From Pseudomonas sp. SORT22 (GTDB lineage Bacteria > Pseudomonadota > Gammaproteobacteria > Pseudomonadales > Pseudomonadaceae): 64,000 nt of DNA. The position numbers and the translations under genes were made by a program. Below, in pieces: positions 1 through 8,541 of the stretch. The notes below the pieces were generated by a model. That model made no database searches, had not been told where the DNA came from, and saw only the letters and a list, made by a program, of their open reading frames with translations. The stretch's first letter is position 1. Each line of letters begins with the position of its first letter. The stretch covers positions 1,612,501 through 1,676,500 of the forward strand of contig NZ_CP071007.1 of NCBI RefSeq assembly GCF_018417635.1. The letters are read 5' to 3'.

Positions 1-104
1 AGCAGGGTAACGAATTCGCCGCGTTCGATCTGGCAGTTGATGTCGTTGAACACCGGGCTGCCGGCATAGCTTTTTTGCAGGTTCTGTACGCTGACAAAGC
101 TCAT
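1..104 (-). CDS. ABC importer ATP-binding protein, N-terminal fragment
   Basis: Only the first 34 codons are inside the window; the gene runs off the left edge. The fragment begins MSFVSVQNLQKSYAGS and continues to ..GEFVTLL, the usual beta-strand start of an ABC ATPase leading into the Walker A loop, which lies outside. The start ATG (102-104) follows the permease stop (106-108) by one base, so it is the last visible gene of the minus-strand importer operon. It should energise the two permeases encoded upstream. The family call rests on this short N-terminus plus context. Confidence 0.75.
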   Translation of the reverse strand, partial: MSFVSVQNLQKSYAGSPVFNDINCQIERGEFVTL

Positions 105-105
105 A

Positions 106-903
106 TCAGGACTTGTCCTTGTTCAGGCGGTTGGCTGCCCAGGTCAGCGCCAGCACGAAGAGGAAATAGGAAACCACCAGGGCACTGTTGAAGTGGCCAC
201 TGCTGTTACGCATGTTGTTGAGGTACACCTGCAGGGTCTCGTAGCGGGTGCCGACCAGCAGGTTGGCGAACACGAACTCGCCGAACAGGAACGAGAACGA
301 CAGCAGCAAGGCCACCATCAGGCCCTTGCGCAGGTTTGGCAGCACCACCAGGAACGCCGCCTGGAAGGTGCTGGCGCCCAGCAACTGGGCGGCGTCCATC
401 AAGTCGCGCAGGTTGATCGCCTGCAGGTTGTTGGTGATCGCCCGGTACATGAACGGCAAGGCTACGGTGAAGTAGCAACCGATAAGGATCCACGGCGTGC
501 CGACCATGGCCATCGGCCCCGAGCCGTAGAGCTGCAGCAGGCCCACCGACGACACCACCGGCGGCACCGCGAAGGGCAGCAGGATGAGGATGTTCATCAG
601 CGCATCGAGGCGCGGGAAGTGGTAATGCACCACGAACAGCAGCGGCAATATCAACAGCACCGACAACAGCAGGGCGCCGACACACACCAGCAGCGACTGG
701 CCGAAGGCGGCGAGAAAGCGCGGGTCGCTCCATAGCGCCAGGTACCACTTGAAGGTCAGGCCGCTGGGCAGCAGGCTCGCCGACCAGCTGGTGGCCAGCG
801 AGTAGAGCAGGGTGCCGGCCAGCGGCAGCAAGAGGATGATGAACAGCAAGTAGACCACCAGGCGGTGGTACAGCGACGAGGTGCCCGGTTCAGCGCGCGA
901 CAT
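106..903 (-). CDS. ABC importer permease 2 (inner membrane)
   Basis: A 265-residue binding-protein-dependent transport permease. Six or so hydrophobic segments are visible, starting with LVVYLLFIILLLPLAGTLL near residue 16. The cytoplasmic EAA loop that contacts the ATPase lies around residues 165-195 (LMDAAQLLGAS..VVLPNLRKG). It should pair with permease 1 as a heterodimeric channel. Its start overlaps the end of permease 1 by 14 bases, which implies translational coupling. The type (spermidine/iron/phosphonate-like transporters) is clear, but the substrate cannot be read from the sequence. Confidence 0.88.
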   Translation of the reverse strand: MSRAEPGTSSLYHRLVVYLLFIILLLPLAGTLLYSLATSWSASLLPSGLTFKWYLALWSDPRFLAAFGQSLLVCVGALLLSVLLILPLLFVVHYHFPRLDALMNILILLPFAVPPVVSSVGLLQLYGSGPMAMVGTPWILIGCYFTVALPFMYRAITNNLQAINLRDLMDAAQLLGASTFQAAFLVVLPNLRKGLMVALLLSFSFLFGEFVFANLLVGTRYETLQVYLNNMRNSSGHFNSALVVSYFLFVLALTWAANRLNKDKS

Positions 904-1732
904 GGTAGCTCCGCTTCAATAGCCATTGATGGACGAAGGTCACCAGGGTCATCAGCCCGACCAGGATGACCGCCAGGGCGCTGGCCAGGTTCGGGTCCAG
1001 CGAGATGTCGCCGGCCACCAGCGCGGCGATGCGGATCGGCAGCACGTTGAAGTTGCCGGTGGTCAGCGCATAGACCGTGGCATAGGCGCCCAGGGCGTTG
1101 GCCAGGAGGATCACGAAGGTGCCCAGCAGCGCCGGGGTCAGCACCGGCAGGCCGATGTGCCGCCAGTATTGCCAGGCGCCAGCGCCGAGCAGCTCGGCGG
1201 ACTCGCGCCAGTCTTCGCGCAGGGCGTCGAAGGCCGGGTAGAGCAGCAGCACGCCGAGGGGGATCTGGAAATAGGTGTAGAGGATGATCAGCCCGGTCTT
1301 GGAGTAGAGGTTGAAGTCTTCGATGATCCCGGCCTGCTTCAGCAGCATGGTCAGCGCGCCGTTGAAGCCGAGCAGGATGATGAAGGCGAAGGCCAGCGGC
1401 ACCCCGGAGAAGTTGCTGGTCATGTTGGCGAAGGCGTTGACGAAATCGCGCAGGCGCGAGTCGACCCGGCGCAACGAGTAGCTGCCGAGGATGGCGATGA
1501 GGATGCCGAACAGGCTCGACCAGAAGCTGATCTCCAGGCTGTGCTGGATCGCCTGGCGGTAGAACCTGGAACTGAATATCTTGCTGAAATTGTCCAGGCC
1601 CCAGCTTGATTCCACCTGCACGCTGTGGAGCATGACCCAGGCCAGCGGGGCGATCTGGAAGATGATGAAAAACACCGCGAAAGGCACCAGGCAGAGCAGG
1701 GCCAGCCATTTGCCGCGCTTGATCGAATTCAC
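890..1732 (-). CDS. ABC importer permease 1 (inner membrane)
   Basis: A 280-residue permease beginning MNSIKRGKWLALLCLVPF. The GTG start at 1730-1732 is chosen because it overlaps the TGA of the upstream phosphatase-like gene in a GTGA junction and puts the first membrane segment right after a short basic N-terminus. The reading frame stays open much further upstream, but that stretch is antisense-like sequence inside the neighbouring gene. The EAA loop (DWRESAELLGAGAWQYWRHI) lies around residues 170-195. Like its partner it belongs to the Fe3+/spermidine/phosphonate permease class and should form half of the membrane channel. Confidence 0.86.
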   Translation of the reverse strand: MNSIKRGKWLALLCLVPFAVFFIIFQIAPLAWVMLHSVQVESSWGLDNFSKIFSSRFYRQAIQHSLEISFWSSLFGILIAILGSYSLRRVDSRLRDFVNAFANMTSNFSGVPLAFAFIILLGFNGALTMLLKQAGIIEDFNLYSKTGLIILYTYFQIPLGVLLLYPAFDALREDWRESAELLGAGAWQYWRHIGLPVLTPALLGTFVILLANALGAYATVYALTTGNFNVLPIRIAALVAGDISLDPNLASALAVILVGLMTLVTFVHQWLLKRSYHVAR

Positions 1733-2535
1733 TTGAGCAGCTCCCGGCATACCGGTTTGTCGTGGGGCACGCCGAGCAACTCGCAAATGGTGCCACACAG
1801 TTCGGTCTGCAGCGGCTTGGCCGCCGGGTCGAGGCTGAACGCCTGGCCAAAGACGAACAGCGGCACTTCGCGCTCTTCGGCCAGCAGGCCGTTGTGCGAG
1901 CGGTCGTTGTTCATGCCGTGGTCGGCGGTCACCAATACCTGATAGCCCTCTTCGAGCCAGGTGCGCAGGTAATCGGCCAGAAGAATATCGGCGCTGCGCG
2001 CGCTGTTGCGGTACTGGCTGCTGTCCAGGCCGTGGCGGTGGCCGGCGTCGTCGATGTTCATCGGGTGCACCAGGAGAAAATTCGGTGCATGACGGCGGCG
2101 CAGGTACTCGGCGTCGGCGAACAGGTGCGAATCGGGGTAGTGGTCGGCGTAATAGAACAGCCCGTGCTGGATCGGCAGCTTGGGGGCGTGGGTGTGGCGG
2201 TCGCGCAGCGGGTCGAAGGGCGAGCGGTTGTACAGCTCGCTCATCCAGTGATAGGCCGCCGCGGCCGTGCCCAGGCCGGCCTCGCGGGCGTAGTGGAACA
2301 CGCTGCGCTGGTTGGAGAGGCGGTTGACGTTGTTGTGGACGATGCCGCTGTCGATCGGCGCGACCCCGGTGAGGATGCATTCGTACAGCGGCCGTGACAA
2401 CGACGGCAGCTCGCATTCGACCCGGTAAAGCGCTGCACGGTCGGCTTCGACATAGGCATGCAGATGGCCCATGGCGTGGTGCGCGACCTGATGGTTGAGG
2501 CCATCGAGCAAGACCAGGATGACGTTGTGGTTCAT
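1729..2535 (-). CDS. Cytoplasmic alkaline-phosphatase-superfamily phosphodiesterase/phosphonohydrolase
   Basis: A 268-residue member of the type I phosphodiesterase/nucleotide pyrophosphatase group. Expected metal-site elements are visible: LVLLDG near residue 8-12 (Asp11), a Ser-rich nucleophile region LSRPLYE at 46-52, IDDAGHRHG at 161-169, and VTADHGMNNDRSH at 202-214. There is no signal peptide, so the enzyme is expected in the cytoplasm, acting on what the transporter brings in. It sits between the binding-protein gene and the permease genes and overlaps permease 1 by 3 bases. This suggests an imported phosphoester or phosphonate (the group includes phosphonoacetate hydrolase), but the exact substrate is unknown. 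Confidence 0.82.
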   Translation of the reverse strand: MNHNVILVLLDGLNHQVAHHAMGHLHAYVEADRAALYRVECELPSLSRPLYECILTGVAPIDSGIVHNNVNRLSNQRSVFHYAREAGLGTAAAAYHWMSELYNRSPFDPLRDRHTHAPKLPIQHGLFYYADHYPDSHLFADAEYLRRRHAPNFLLVHPMNIDDAGHRHGLDSSQYRNSARSADILLADYLRTWLEEGYQVLVTADHGMNNDRSHNGLLAEEREVPLFVFGQAFSLDPAAKPLQTELCGTICELLGVPHDKPVCRELLK

Positions 2536-2562
2536 GGTATCTCCGGGTTATGTGGTGGCCGC

Positions 2563-2650
2563 ATCGCGGGTCAAGTCGAGTCGTCGCACCGCCGCTCCCA
2601 CGGGGATCTCCGTGGGAGCGGCGGTGCGGCGATCCGACTTGACCCGCGAT
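2563..2650. repeat. REP-type long inverted repeat (long-arm form)
   Basis: An 88-base imperfect palindrome between the binding-protein gene and the phosphatase-like gene. It starts ATCGCGGGTCAAGTCG, has a GCTCCCAC/GTGGGAG inner stem around 2605-2620 and ends CGACTTGACCCGCGAT. It is nearly identical to the element at 16329 and shares its left arm with that at 12365. In an operon this hairpin may stabilise the upstream binding-protein mRNA or reduce read-through into the permease genes. Confidence 0.9.
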
Positions 2651-2654
2651 GGGT

Positions 2655-3719
2655 TCACTCCATCTCGATGATCACTTGCTCCTGCCACTTCTGCGGCAGG
2701 GCCTTGGAGGTCGCTTCCCAGGCTTCGGCATTCTTGATCGGCTGCGCGGCGCTGTACTGCTCGTTGGGCAGCAGTTTGGCCTGTACCTCAGCCGGCAGTT
2801 TCAGGTGCTCGGCACGGATCGGCCGGGCATGCCCCTTGGCCAGGTTGATCTGCCCGGCATCGCTGAAGATGTACTCGCGGGTCAGCTTGGCGGCGTTGGG
2901 GTTTTTTGCGTACTTGTTGATGATGGTGGTGTAACCGGACATCACCGAACCGTCAGACGGGATCAGCACCTCGAAGCGTTTCGGGTCGATCTGCTGGCGG
3001 TAGCTCAGGCCGTTGAAGTCCCAGACCACGCCGACTTCGATCTCGCCCTTCTCCAGGGTCTGGATGGTCGGGTTGGCCAGCGACAGGCGTTTTTGCTGGG
3101 CCAGCTTGGTGAACAGCTGCAGGCCTGGTTCGATGTTGCTCTCGTCGCCTTTATAGGCGATGGCAGCGGCCAGAACACCGTTGGCAGCCTGGGCGGCGGT
3201 GCCGACGTCACCGATGGCGACCTTGTACTTGCCCTTTTCCAGGTCATGCCAGGTTTTCGGGATGTCTGCCTCCTTCACCAGTTGCTTGTTGATGATGAAG
3301 GCAATGGTGCCGGTATAGGCCAGGGCCCAGTGGCCGTCTTTGTCCTTGGCCCAGTCCGGGACCTGCTCCCAGGTGCTTGGCTTGTACGGCTGGGTCACGC
3401 CCTTGGCCACCGCGATCGGGCCGAAGGCGGCGCCGACGTCACCGATGTCGGCGCTGGCGTTGTCTTTTTCGGCGTCGAACTTGGCCACTTCCTGGGCCGA
3501 GCTCATGTCGGTGTCCATGTGCTTGAGGCCGTATTTTGTCGCCAGGTCGTCCCAGGTGCCTTTCCAGTTGGCCCAGGCATCGGGCATGCCCACGCTGTTG
3601 ACTACGCCTTCCTTGCGGGCGGCGTCCTCGAGGGCCTTGAGGTCAGTGTCGGCGGCCATGGCCGCTGTGCACAACGCGATACTCGAGCCTAACAGTGACG
3701 CCAGAAAAAGCTTTTTCAT
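2655..3719 (-). CDS. ABC importer periplasmic substrate-binding protein
   Basis: A 354-residue extracellular solute-binding protein of the iron/polyamine/phosphonate class. The N-terminus is a clear Sec signal peptide: basic MKK, hydrophobic core, and a probable cut after AMA near residue 23. The mature part follows the two-lobe pattern, with DTDMSSAQEVAKFDAEK in lobe 1 and a conserved WDFNGLSYRQQ segment near 245. It is the first gene of the minus-strand operon and is followed by a REP hairpin, which fits the usual excess of binding protein over permease. The promoter and operator should lie in the 290-base divergent gap to the GntR gene. Ligand not identifiable from sequence. Confidence 0.88.
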   Translation of the reverse strand: MKKLFLASLLGSSIALCTAAMAADTDLKALEDAARKEGVVNSVGMPDAWANWKGTWDDLATKYGLKHMDTDMSSAQEVAKFDAEKDNASADIGDVGAAFGPIAVAKGVTQPYKPSTWEQVPDWAKDKDGHWALAYTGTIAFIINKQLVKEADIPKTWHDLEKGKYKVAIGDVGTAAQAANGVLAAAIAYKGDESNIEPGLQLFTKLAQQKRLSLANPTIQTLEKGEIEVGVVWDFNGLSYRQQIDPKRFEVLIPSDGSVMSGYTTIINKYAKNPNAAKLTREYIFSDAGQINLAKGHARPIRAEHLKLPAEVQAKLLPNEQYSAAQPIKNAEAWEATSKALPQKWQEQVIIEME

Positions 3720-3785
3720 CCGAAGCTCCTTGATGGGTGCCGTACAACACGCAAAAGGTGTTGTTGGACGTTGTTGCGGTTCGGT

Positions 3786-3797
3786 TGGTCTAGGTCA
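3786..3797. promoter_or_regulatory. Candidate HutC-type operator, imperfect
   Basis: TGGTCTAGGTCA lies 67 bases upstream of the binding-protein start. Its first eight bases match the TGGTCTAGACCA-like palindromes bound by several HutC/UTRA regulators (for example DasR and NagR sites). A related perfect palindrome sits at 3982-3995 near the divergent regulator gene. Assignment as an operator is inference. Confidence 0.4.
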
Positions 3798-3981
3798 GCA
3801 ATACCTGAGCCAAGGTAGGCCTGTTGCATGACAATTTGATGTCCAGGCATTGCCCCGGCCGGGCTTTTGCCCCTGGAAATCAAGCGTAGACCACCCTCAC
3901 TGTCATCTGGCATTCATCTGCAGTGCCTAGGCTTGCACTATTCTCATAGCCCTACGGCGCCAGATTGGGGCGCTACGGGGG

Positions 3982-3995
3982 CTGGACTAGTCCAG
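3982..3995. promoter_or_regulatory. Perfect 14-bp palindrome, candidate operator of the GntR/UTRA regulator
   Basis: CTGGACTAGTCCAG is a perfect palindrome ending 14 bases before the ATG of the regulator gene. It keeps the outer TGG..CCA and central CTAG of known HutC-family operators and differs by inversion of the flanking T/A pair. The position fits autorepression. Confidence 0.5.
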
Positions 3996-4009
3996 ATAGG
4001 TAACCTTTG

Positions 4010-4723
4010 ATGCAGCCACTGCCACCGCGAGCAGTAACAGCCATCTGTCATGCCCTGCAGGAGCAGATTGAGCATGGCCTCCTGTCGCCCGGCTGCAAGC
4101 TGCCGGCCGAGCGCAAGCTCAGCGAGGTGTTCGACACCACGCGCATCACCTTGCGTGAGGCGCTGGTGCAACTGGAGGCGCGGGGTTTGATTTACCGCGA
4201 GGAACGCCGCGGCTGGTTCGTCGCGCCCGAGCGCCTGACCTACGACCTGATCGAGCGCAGCCACTTTCATGCCATGGTCCGCGAGCAGGGCCGCGAGGCG
4301 CGTACCGAGTTGTTGTCGGCGCGCCTGCAGCCAGCAGCGGCAGCGGTGTGTGCGCGGCTGCAACTGGCGCCGCTGTCGAGCGTGATCCAGATCTGCCGGT
4401 TACGCCGGATCGATGGCCGGGCGGTGCTGTATGCCGAGCACTACCTGAACCCCGAATACTTCCCGGGCATTCTTGAGCACGACCTGAGCCGCTCGCTGAC
4501 CGAGTTGTATGCCGGCCACTACGGCATCGAGTACGGACGGGTGCGCTTCGAGATCCTGCCGACCGCCTTGCCGGTAGCGGCAGCGCTGGCGCTTAAAGTG
4601 TCGGCCGGTAGCCCCGGCCTGCACATTACCCGGGTCAACAGCGACCAGCACGGGCGGCTGATCGACTGTGACCTTGAGTACTGGCGCCATGACGCAATCC
4701 GCATCAAGGCTCAAGCCGGTTAG
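4010..4723 (+). CDS. GntR-family transcriptional regulator with UTRA ligand domain (HutC subfamily)
   Basis: A 237-residue regulator. Residues 5-75 form the winged helix-turn-helix (LPAERKLSEVFDTTRITLRE, then the wing ..YREERRGWFVAP). Residues from about 90 on match the UTRA effector-binding domain (CRLRRIDGRAVLYAEHYLNP and the closing DLEYWRHDAIRI). The ATG at 4010 is preferred over the adjacent in-frame TTG at 4007. It is divergent from the ABC importer operon, so it most likely represses that operon and itself until the transported compound or a breakdown product binds. Its 3' end overlaps the convergent channel gene by 4 bases. Confidence 0.88.
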   Translation: MQPLPPRAVTAICHALQEQIEHGLLSPGCKLPAERKLSEVFDTTRITLREALVQLEARGLIYREERRGWFVAPERLTYDLIERSHFHAMVREQGREARTELLSARLQPAAAAVCARLQLAPLSSVIQICRLRRIDGRAVLYAEHYLNPEYFPGILEHDLSRSLTELYAGHYGIEYGRVRFEILPTALPVAAALALKVSAGSPGLHITRVNSDQHGRLIDCDLEYWRHDAIRIKAQAG

Positions 4724-6879
4724 GACTTGGGCGGGCTTTCGCTGAACGGTGTGCTGGCGTCGGCGGTGATCACCTGTACGCTCAGGCGCGGGGTAGCCAG
4801 GTCCAGGCCGGATTCGTCGAGCTGGCGTTTGAGCGCCAGGTTGAAGGCCCGCGACACTTCCCACTGCTTGATCGGCGCGGTCTTGAAGCGCGCACGCAGG
4901 ATCGCCGAGCCCGACTCGAAGCTCTCCACCCCTTGCAGCTCCAGCGGCGACCAGATGTTGCGGCGCATCAGCGGGTCGTTGCGCATCTTCTGCCCGACAT
5001 CGCGGATCAGGGTGATTGCCTGGTCGATGTTCATGCTGTGCGGGATGGCCACGCGAAAGATCGCGTAGCCGAACTCGCGGGAGTAGTTCTTGATGCTCTT
5101 GATCTCGCTGAACGGGATGGTGTGGACGATGCCGTCGATATCGCGCAGGCGCACGGTACGGATGGTCAGGCCCTCGACCGTGCCCAGGTGGCCGCCGACA
5201 TCGACGTAATCATCGATGGCCAGGGAGTCTTCGATGATGATGAACAGCCCGGTGATCAGGTCGGCGACCAGCGATTGCGCGCCAAAACCGATGGCCAGGC
5301 CGATGACACCGGCACCGGCCAGCAGCGGGGTGACGTTCATGCCCATGTTGGCCAGGGCGACGATCACCGCAATGATGAAGATCGTCACGAACAGCACGTT
5401 GCGGATCAGCGGCATCATGGTTTGCGCACGAGCGTTGGCCAGGCCTTTGCGCGAGCGGGTGAGGGCGTGGTGCACGGCGGTGTCGGCGAGAATCCACACC
5501 AGCCAGGCGGCGATCAGGGTGCCGGCCAGGCCGAACAGGCGCACCGCCACCTCATGGCCTTCGCCCTCGGTGAAGGTGATCAGCGAAAAGCCCCAGACGC
5601 GCAAGCCAAGTTCGATGAACACCAGCCAGATGCCCAGGTGCACCAGGGTGTAGCCAAAGCTGCGCAAGCGCTCCGAGTACACCGCCTGGCGGCGGTTGGC
5701 CCGTTGCGGCTTGAGCCCGTGGCGACGGACCAGGCCGTTGATGACCATGCACAAGATCAGCAGCACCGTGCACATCAGTGACTGGCGCAGGGCAGTGCTG
5801 GTGTCGCCGGCGGAAATGAACGTGGCAAACAGCGAAATCGCCACCAGCACCAGCGCCGGCAGGTACCAGAAAGTGCCAAGGATTTCGATGGTGTCGCTCA
5901 AGGCCCGGCGGGTCAGCCGTCGTGACAGCGGCTGGTTGCGGATCAGGTGGGCGATGGGCCGGCGAAAGCGCAGGATGAACAACCCGGTCGACAGCCCGGC
6001 GAGGATGTTGGCCAGGGTCGCCAGGGTGTGCGAGAGGTGATCGCCCAGGGCGCTGGCCATGCGCGGGTCGTTCATGGCCTCGCCGAAGGCGGCGAAGCTG
6101 CCAATCAGCCACAGCGGGCGGAACGCCTGGTGGCGCAGGATGTGCAGGGCGCGGTGGCGGTGCGGGCCGTCAAGCAGGGAGAAGGCGATGACGCAGATTG
6201 CCGAGAAGCAGGTACCGACCACCAGCGCGTAGGCCAGGACCATGGCCATCGACTTGCCCAGTGACGAGGGCAGGGCAAAGCTCAGGTACACGGTGATCAC
6301 CAGCGCCACCAGCCAGGGCCCGAGCTTGCGCAAGGCGAAGCGCACCAGGTCCCAGGTGCGCGGGTGTTGCGGCAGTTCTTCGGTCAGGCCAAAGCGCAGC
6401 CGGACCTGGTGGCCGACCCAGTTCAGGGCGTAGGCCAGCAGGCTCCACAGGGCGATGATCGCGGCAAAGCCGAAGAGGATCGGTGGCCATTCGTGCCAGG
6501 GCACCAGGCGGGCGTCGAGCTCGATCTGCGCCAGCTCCAGCTCGCGGGTCCAGCGGTTGAACGGGCTGGCCTCACCGCTGAACTGTTTTTCCAGCTCGCC
6601 GAAGGTCGTGCCGATCAGGCCCAGTACGCCTTGTTCGGCGCTGGGTTGCGCCTGTTTGGTGCTGTCGCGCAGCTTTTTCAGGTCGGCCAGCAGCTTGGCC
6701 CGCTGCTGGTCGTTTTCCAGGCTCTTGATGACTTCGTCCAGTGACTGGCCCAGGGGTTCGCTAGCTTCGGGCTGGGCCTTGCTGCCGCCACCGAGCAGGC
6801 CCGGCAGGCCGGCGGCGTGCGCGGGCGCAACGAAGAGCAAGGGCAGGAGCAGGAGAAAAACGCGGAAAAAGACAGGCAC
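4720..6879 (-). CDS. MscS-family mechanosensitive ion channel (YbiO-like)
   Basis: A 719-residue inner-membrane channel. It has a signal-like N-terminus (MPVFFRVFLLLLPLLF..AHA), a periplasmic/coiled segment to about residue 120, many transmembrane helices from 133 on, and a C-terminal MscS module. The pore helix is recognisable as LLAGAGVIGLAIGFGAQSLV, followed by the cytoplasmic beta domain (DDYVDVGGHLGTVEGLTIRT). Size and architecture resemble E. coli YbiO rather than the 286-residue MscS. It is expected to open under hypo-osmotic membrane tension. It is convergent with the GntR gene and stands alone, since the next gene upstream is a separate small membrane protein. Confidence 0.87.
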   Translation of the reverse strand: MPVFFRVFLLLLPLLFVAPAHAAGLPGLLGGGSKAQPEASEPLGQSLDEVIKSLENDQQRAKLLADLKKLRDSTKQAQPSAEQGVLGLIGTTFGELEKQFSGEASPFNRWTRELELAQIELDARLVPWHEWPPILFGFAAIIALWSLLAYALNWVGHQVRLRFGLTEELPQHPRTWDLVRFALRKLGPWLVALVITVYLSFALPSSLGKSMAMVLAYALVVGTCFSAICVIAFSLLDGPHRHRALHILRHQAFRPLWLIGSFAAFGEAMNDPRMASALGDHLSHTLATLANILAGLSTGLFILRFRRPIAHLIRNQPLSRRLTRRALSDTIEILGTFWYLPALVLVAISLFATFISAGDTSTALRQSLMCTVLLILCMVINGLVRRHGLKPQRANRRQAVYSERLRSFGYTLVHLGIWLVFIELGLRVWGFSLITFTEGEGHEVAVRLFGLAGTLIAAWLVWILADTAVHHALTRSRKGLANARAQTMMPLIRNVLFVTIFIIAVIVALANMGMNVTPLLAGAGVIGLAIGFGAQSLVADLITGLFIIIEDSLAIDDYVDVGGHLGTVEGLTIRTVRLRDIDGIVHTIPFSEIKSIKNYSREFGYAIFRVAIPHSMNIDQAITLIRDVGQKMRNDPLMRRNIWSPLELQGVESFESGSAILRARFKTAPIKQWEVSRAFNLALKRQLDESGLDLATPRLSVQVITADASTPFSESPPKS

Positions 6880-6927
6880 CGGACAATCAACCTCAAAACG
6901 ATCAATCGCCCGAGTGTAGTGTATTTG

Positions 6928-7092
6928 TCAGTTGAGTTTCTCGAGGATCTTCCAGCACATGATGCCGATCATGCCCAGGGTGCCGACCCACATCATCAAC
7001 ACGCCGATATTGCGATCGCGCAGGTTGAAGCCTACGGTCAGCAGGATCAGGCCGGCGATGACCGGAAGGAACAGAGAGGCAAAGGCTGACAT
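6928..7092 (-). CDS. Small membrane protein of 54 residues, function unknown
   Basis: A short open frame, starting MSAFASLFLPVIAGLILLTV and ending KILEKLN. Two hydrophobic helices (about residues 5-22 and 31-47) are separated by the charged turn NLRDRNIG, a typical two-pass mini-protein. An AAGGACC ribosome binding sequence precedes the ATG by 5 bases. It lies between the MscS-type channel (48 bases downstream) and apeB. Codon use is GC-rich in third positions as in its neighbours, which supports real coding. No family is recognised. Confidence 0.7.
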   Translation of the reverse strand: MSAFASLFLPVIAGLILLTVGFNLRDRNIGVLMMWVGTLGMIGIMCWKILEKLN

Positions 7093-7179
7093 GCGGCAAG
7101 GTCCTTACTTGAGAGTTATGGCTCAAGCATAGCGGGATTCGCCGGCGAGGGGTTGATCGGGGTCAGGCTGGCGGGCCTC

Positions 7180-7204
7180 ATCGCGGGTCGACTTGACCCG
7201 CGAT
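7180..7204. repeat. Minimal REP hairpin
   Basis: ATCGCGGGTC - gactt - GACCCGCGAT, a perfect 10-bp stem with a 5-base loop just after the apeB stop codon. It is the outer part of the longer REP elements in this window, without their inner GCTCCCAC stem, and may end or protect the apeB transcript. Confidence 0.8.
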
Positions 7205-7211
7205 GCTTTCA

Positions 7212-8501
7212 TCAAGGCAAATCGCGACTGCGATAGAACGCCGTCAGCACTTTCACCAGGTGCGCCAGGTCCTGGCTGCCGCACAGCTCGCGGATCGAGT
7301 GCATGGCGAAGGTCGGCAGGCCGATGTCGACGGTGCGCACGCCCAGGTGGCTGGCGGTGATCGGGCCGATGGTCGAGCCGCAACCCATGTCGCTGCGCAC
7401 CACGAAGCTTTGCACCGGTACTTCCTCGGCCATGCACAGGTGGCGGAAGAAGCCGGCGGTTTCGCTGTTGGTGGCGTAGCGCTGGTTGTTGTTGACCTTG
7501 ATCACCGGGCCGGCATTGAGCTTGGGCCCGTGATTGCCGTCGTGCTTCTCGGCATAGTTGGGGTGCACGCCGTGGGCGTTGTCGGCCGAGACCAGCAGCG
7601 AGCGCTGGATCGCGCGGACGAAGTCGTCGCCGTCGGGCAGCAGGCGGCGCAGGGTCTGTTCGAGCATCGGCCCGTCGGCGCCACAGGCCGAGCAGGAACC
7701 CACCTCTTCGTGGTCGTTGCACACCAGCACGCAGGTTTCATCGCTGTCGGCGTTGAGCAGCGCCTGCAGGCCGGCATAGCACGACAGCAGGTTGTCCAGG
7801 CGTGCGCCGGCGATGAACTCGCCATGCAGGCCAATCAGGGCGGCGCTCTGGGTGTCGTAGAAGCTCAGTTCGTAGTCCAGCACCACATCGGCGTTCAGGC
7901 CGTGCTCGCGGGCCAGCTGGTCGGTAAGCAGGGCACGAAAATCGACGCGCTCGTCACCAGCCACCTGGGCCAGGATCGGCGGCAGCTCGGTCTGCGGGTT
8001 GATCGCCCAGCCTTCGTTGGCGGTGCGATTGAGGTGGATCGCCAGGTTCGGGATCACTGCGATCGGCAGCTTGAAATCGACCAGCTGGCTTTCGACCTTG
8101 CCGTCACGGCGGAAGGTTACCCGCCCGGCCAGCGACAGGTCACGGTCGAACCACGGCGCCAGCAGGGCGCCACCGTAGACTTCCACGCCCAGCTGCCAGA
8201 AGCCCTGGCGCTGCAGTTCGGGCTGCGGCTTGACCCGCAGGCACGGGCTGTCGGTGTGGGCACCGACCAGGCGGATGCCGTCGAGCAGCGGCGAGTGACG
8301 GCCGAGCTTGAAGGCGATGATCGAGGAATCGTTGCGGGTCAGGTAGTAGCGACCGCCGGCCACGGTGGCCCAGCTGTCGCGCTCGTCCAGGCGCTGGTAA
8401 CCGGCGGCATCGAGGCGCTGGGCCAGGGCGGCGGTGGCATGGAACGGCGTAGGGGAGGCCTTGAGGAAGTCGATCAGGCCTTGATTCAGTGCATCGCGCA
8501 T
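7212..8501 (-). CDS. apeB: M18-family aspartyl aminopeptidase ApeB
   Basis: A 429-residue cytosolic zinc aminopeptidase (M18) that removes N-terminal acidic residues from peptides. The two-metal site motifs are present: AHTDSPCLR with His82, the NDHEEVGS segment near residue 245-255, and the C-terminal MGCGSTIGP block. The length matches the bacterial M18 family (about 425-430). It is monocistronic, flanked by a minimal REP downstream and heptamer repeats upstream. ATG at 8499-8501 follows a GGAGTGACCT ribosome binding region. Confidence 0.93.
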   Translation of the reverse strand: MRDALNQGLIDFLKASPTPFHATAALAQRLDAAGYQRLDERDSWATVAGGRYYLTRNDSSIIAFKLGRHSPLLDGIRLVGAHTDSPCLRVKPQPELQRQGFWQLGVEVYGGALLAPWFDRDLSLAGRVTFRRDGKVESQLVDFKLPIAVIPNLAIHLNRTANEGWAINPQTELPPILAQVAGDERVDFRALLTDQLAREHGLNADVVLDYELSFYDTQSAALIGLHGEFIAGARLDNLLSCYAGLQALLNADSDETCVLVCNDHEEVGSCSACGADGPMLEQTLRRLLPDGDDFVRAIQRSLLVSADNAHGVHPNYAEKHDGNHGPKLNAGPVIKVNNNQRYATNSETAGFFRHLCMAEEVPVQSFVVRSDMGCGSTIGPITASHLGVRTVDIGLPTFAMHSIRELCGSQDLAHLVKVLTAFYRSRDLP

Positions 8502-8541
8502 AGGTCACTCCAGACAGCAGTGGCGGCATTTTAGCGGGTGA

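Noticed and set aside
890..2416. A 508-codon open frame that would fuse a long basic N-terminus to permease 1
   Set aside because: Everything upstream of 1732 is antisense-like low-complexity translation of the phosphatase-like gene; the GTG at 1732 fits family length and operon junction.
3720..3913. Small minus-strand open frame in the importer/GntR gap
   Set aside because: No ribosome binding site, no homology, and the region holds the divergent promoters.
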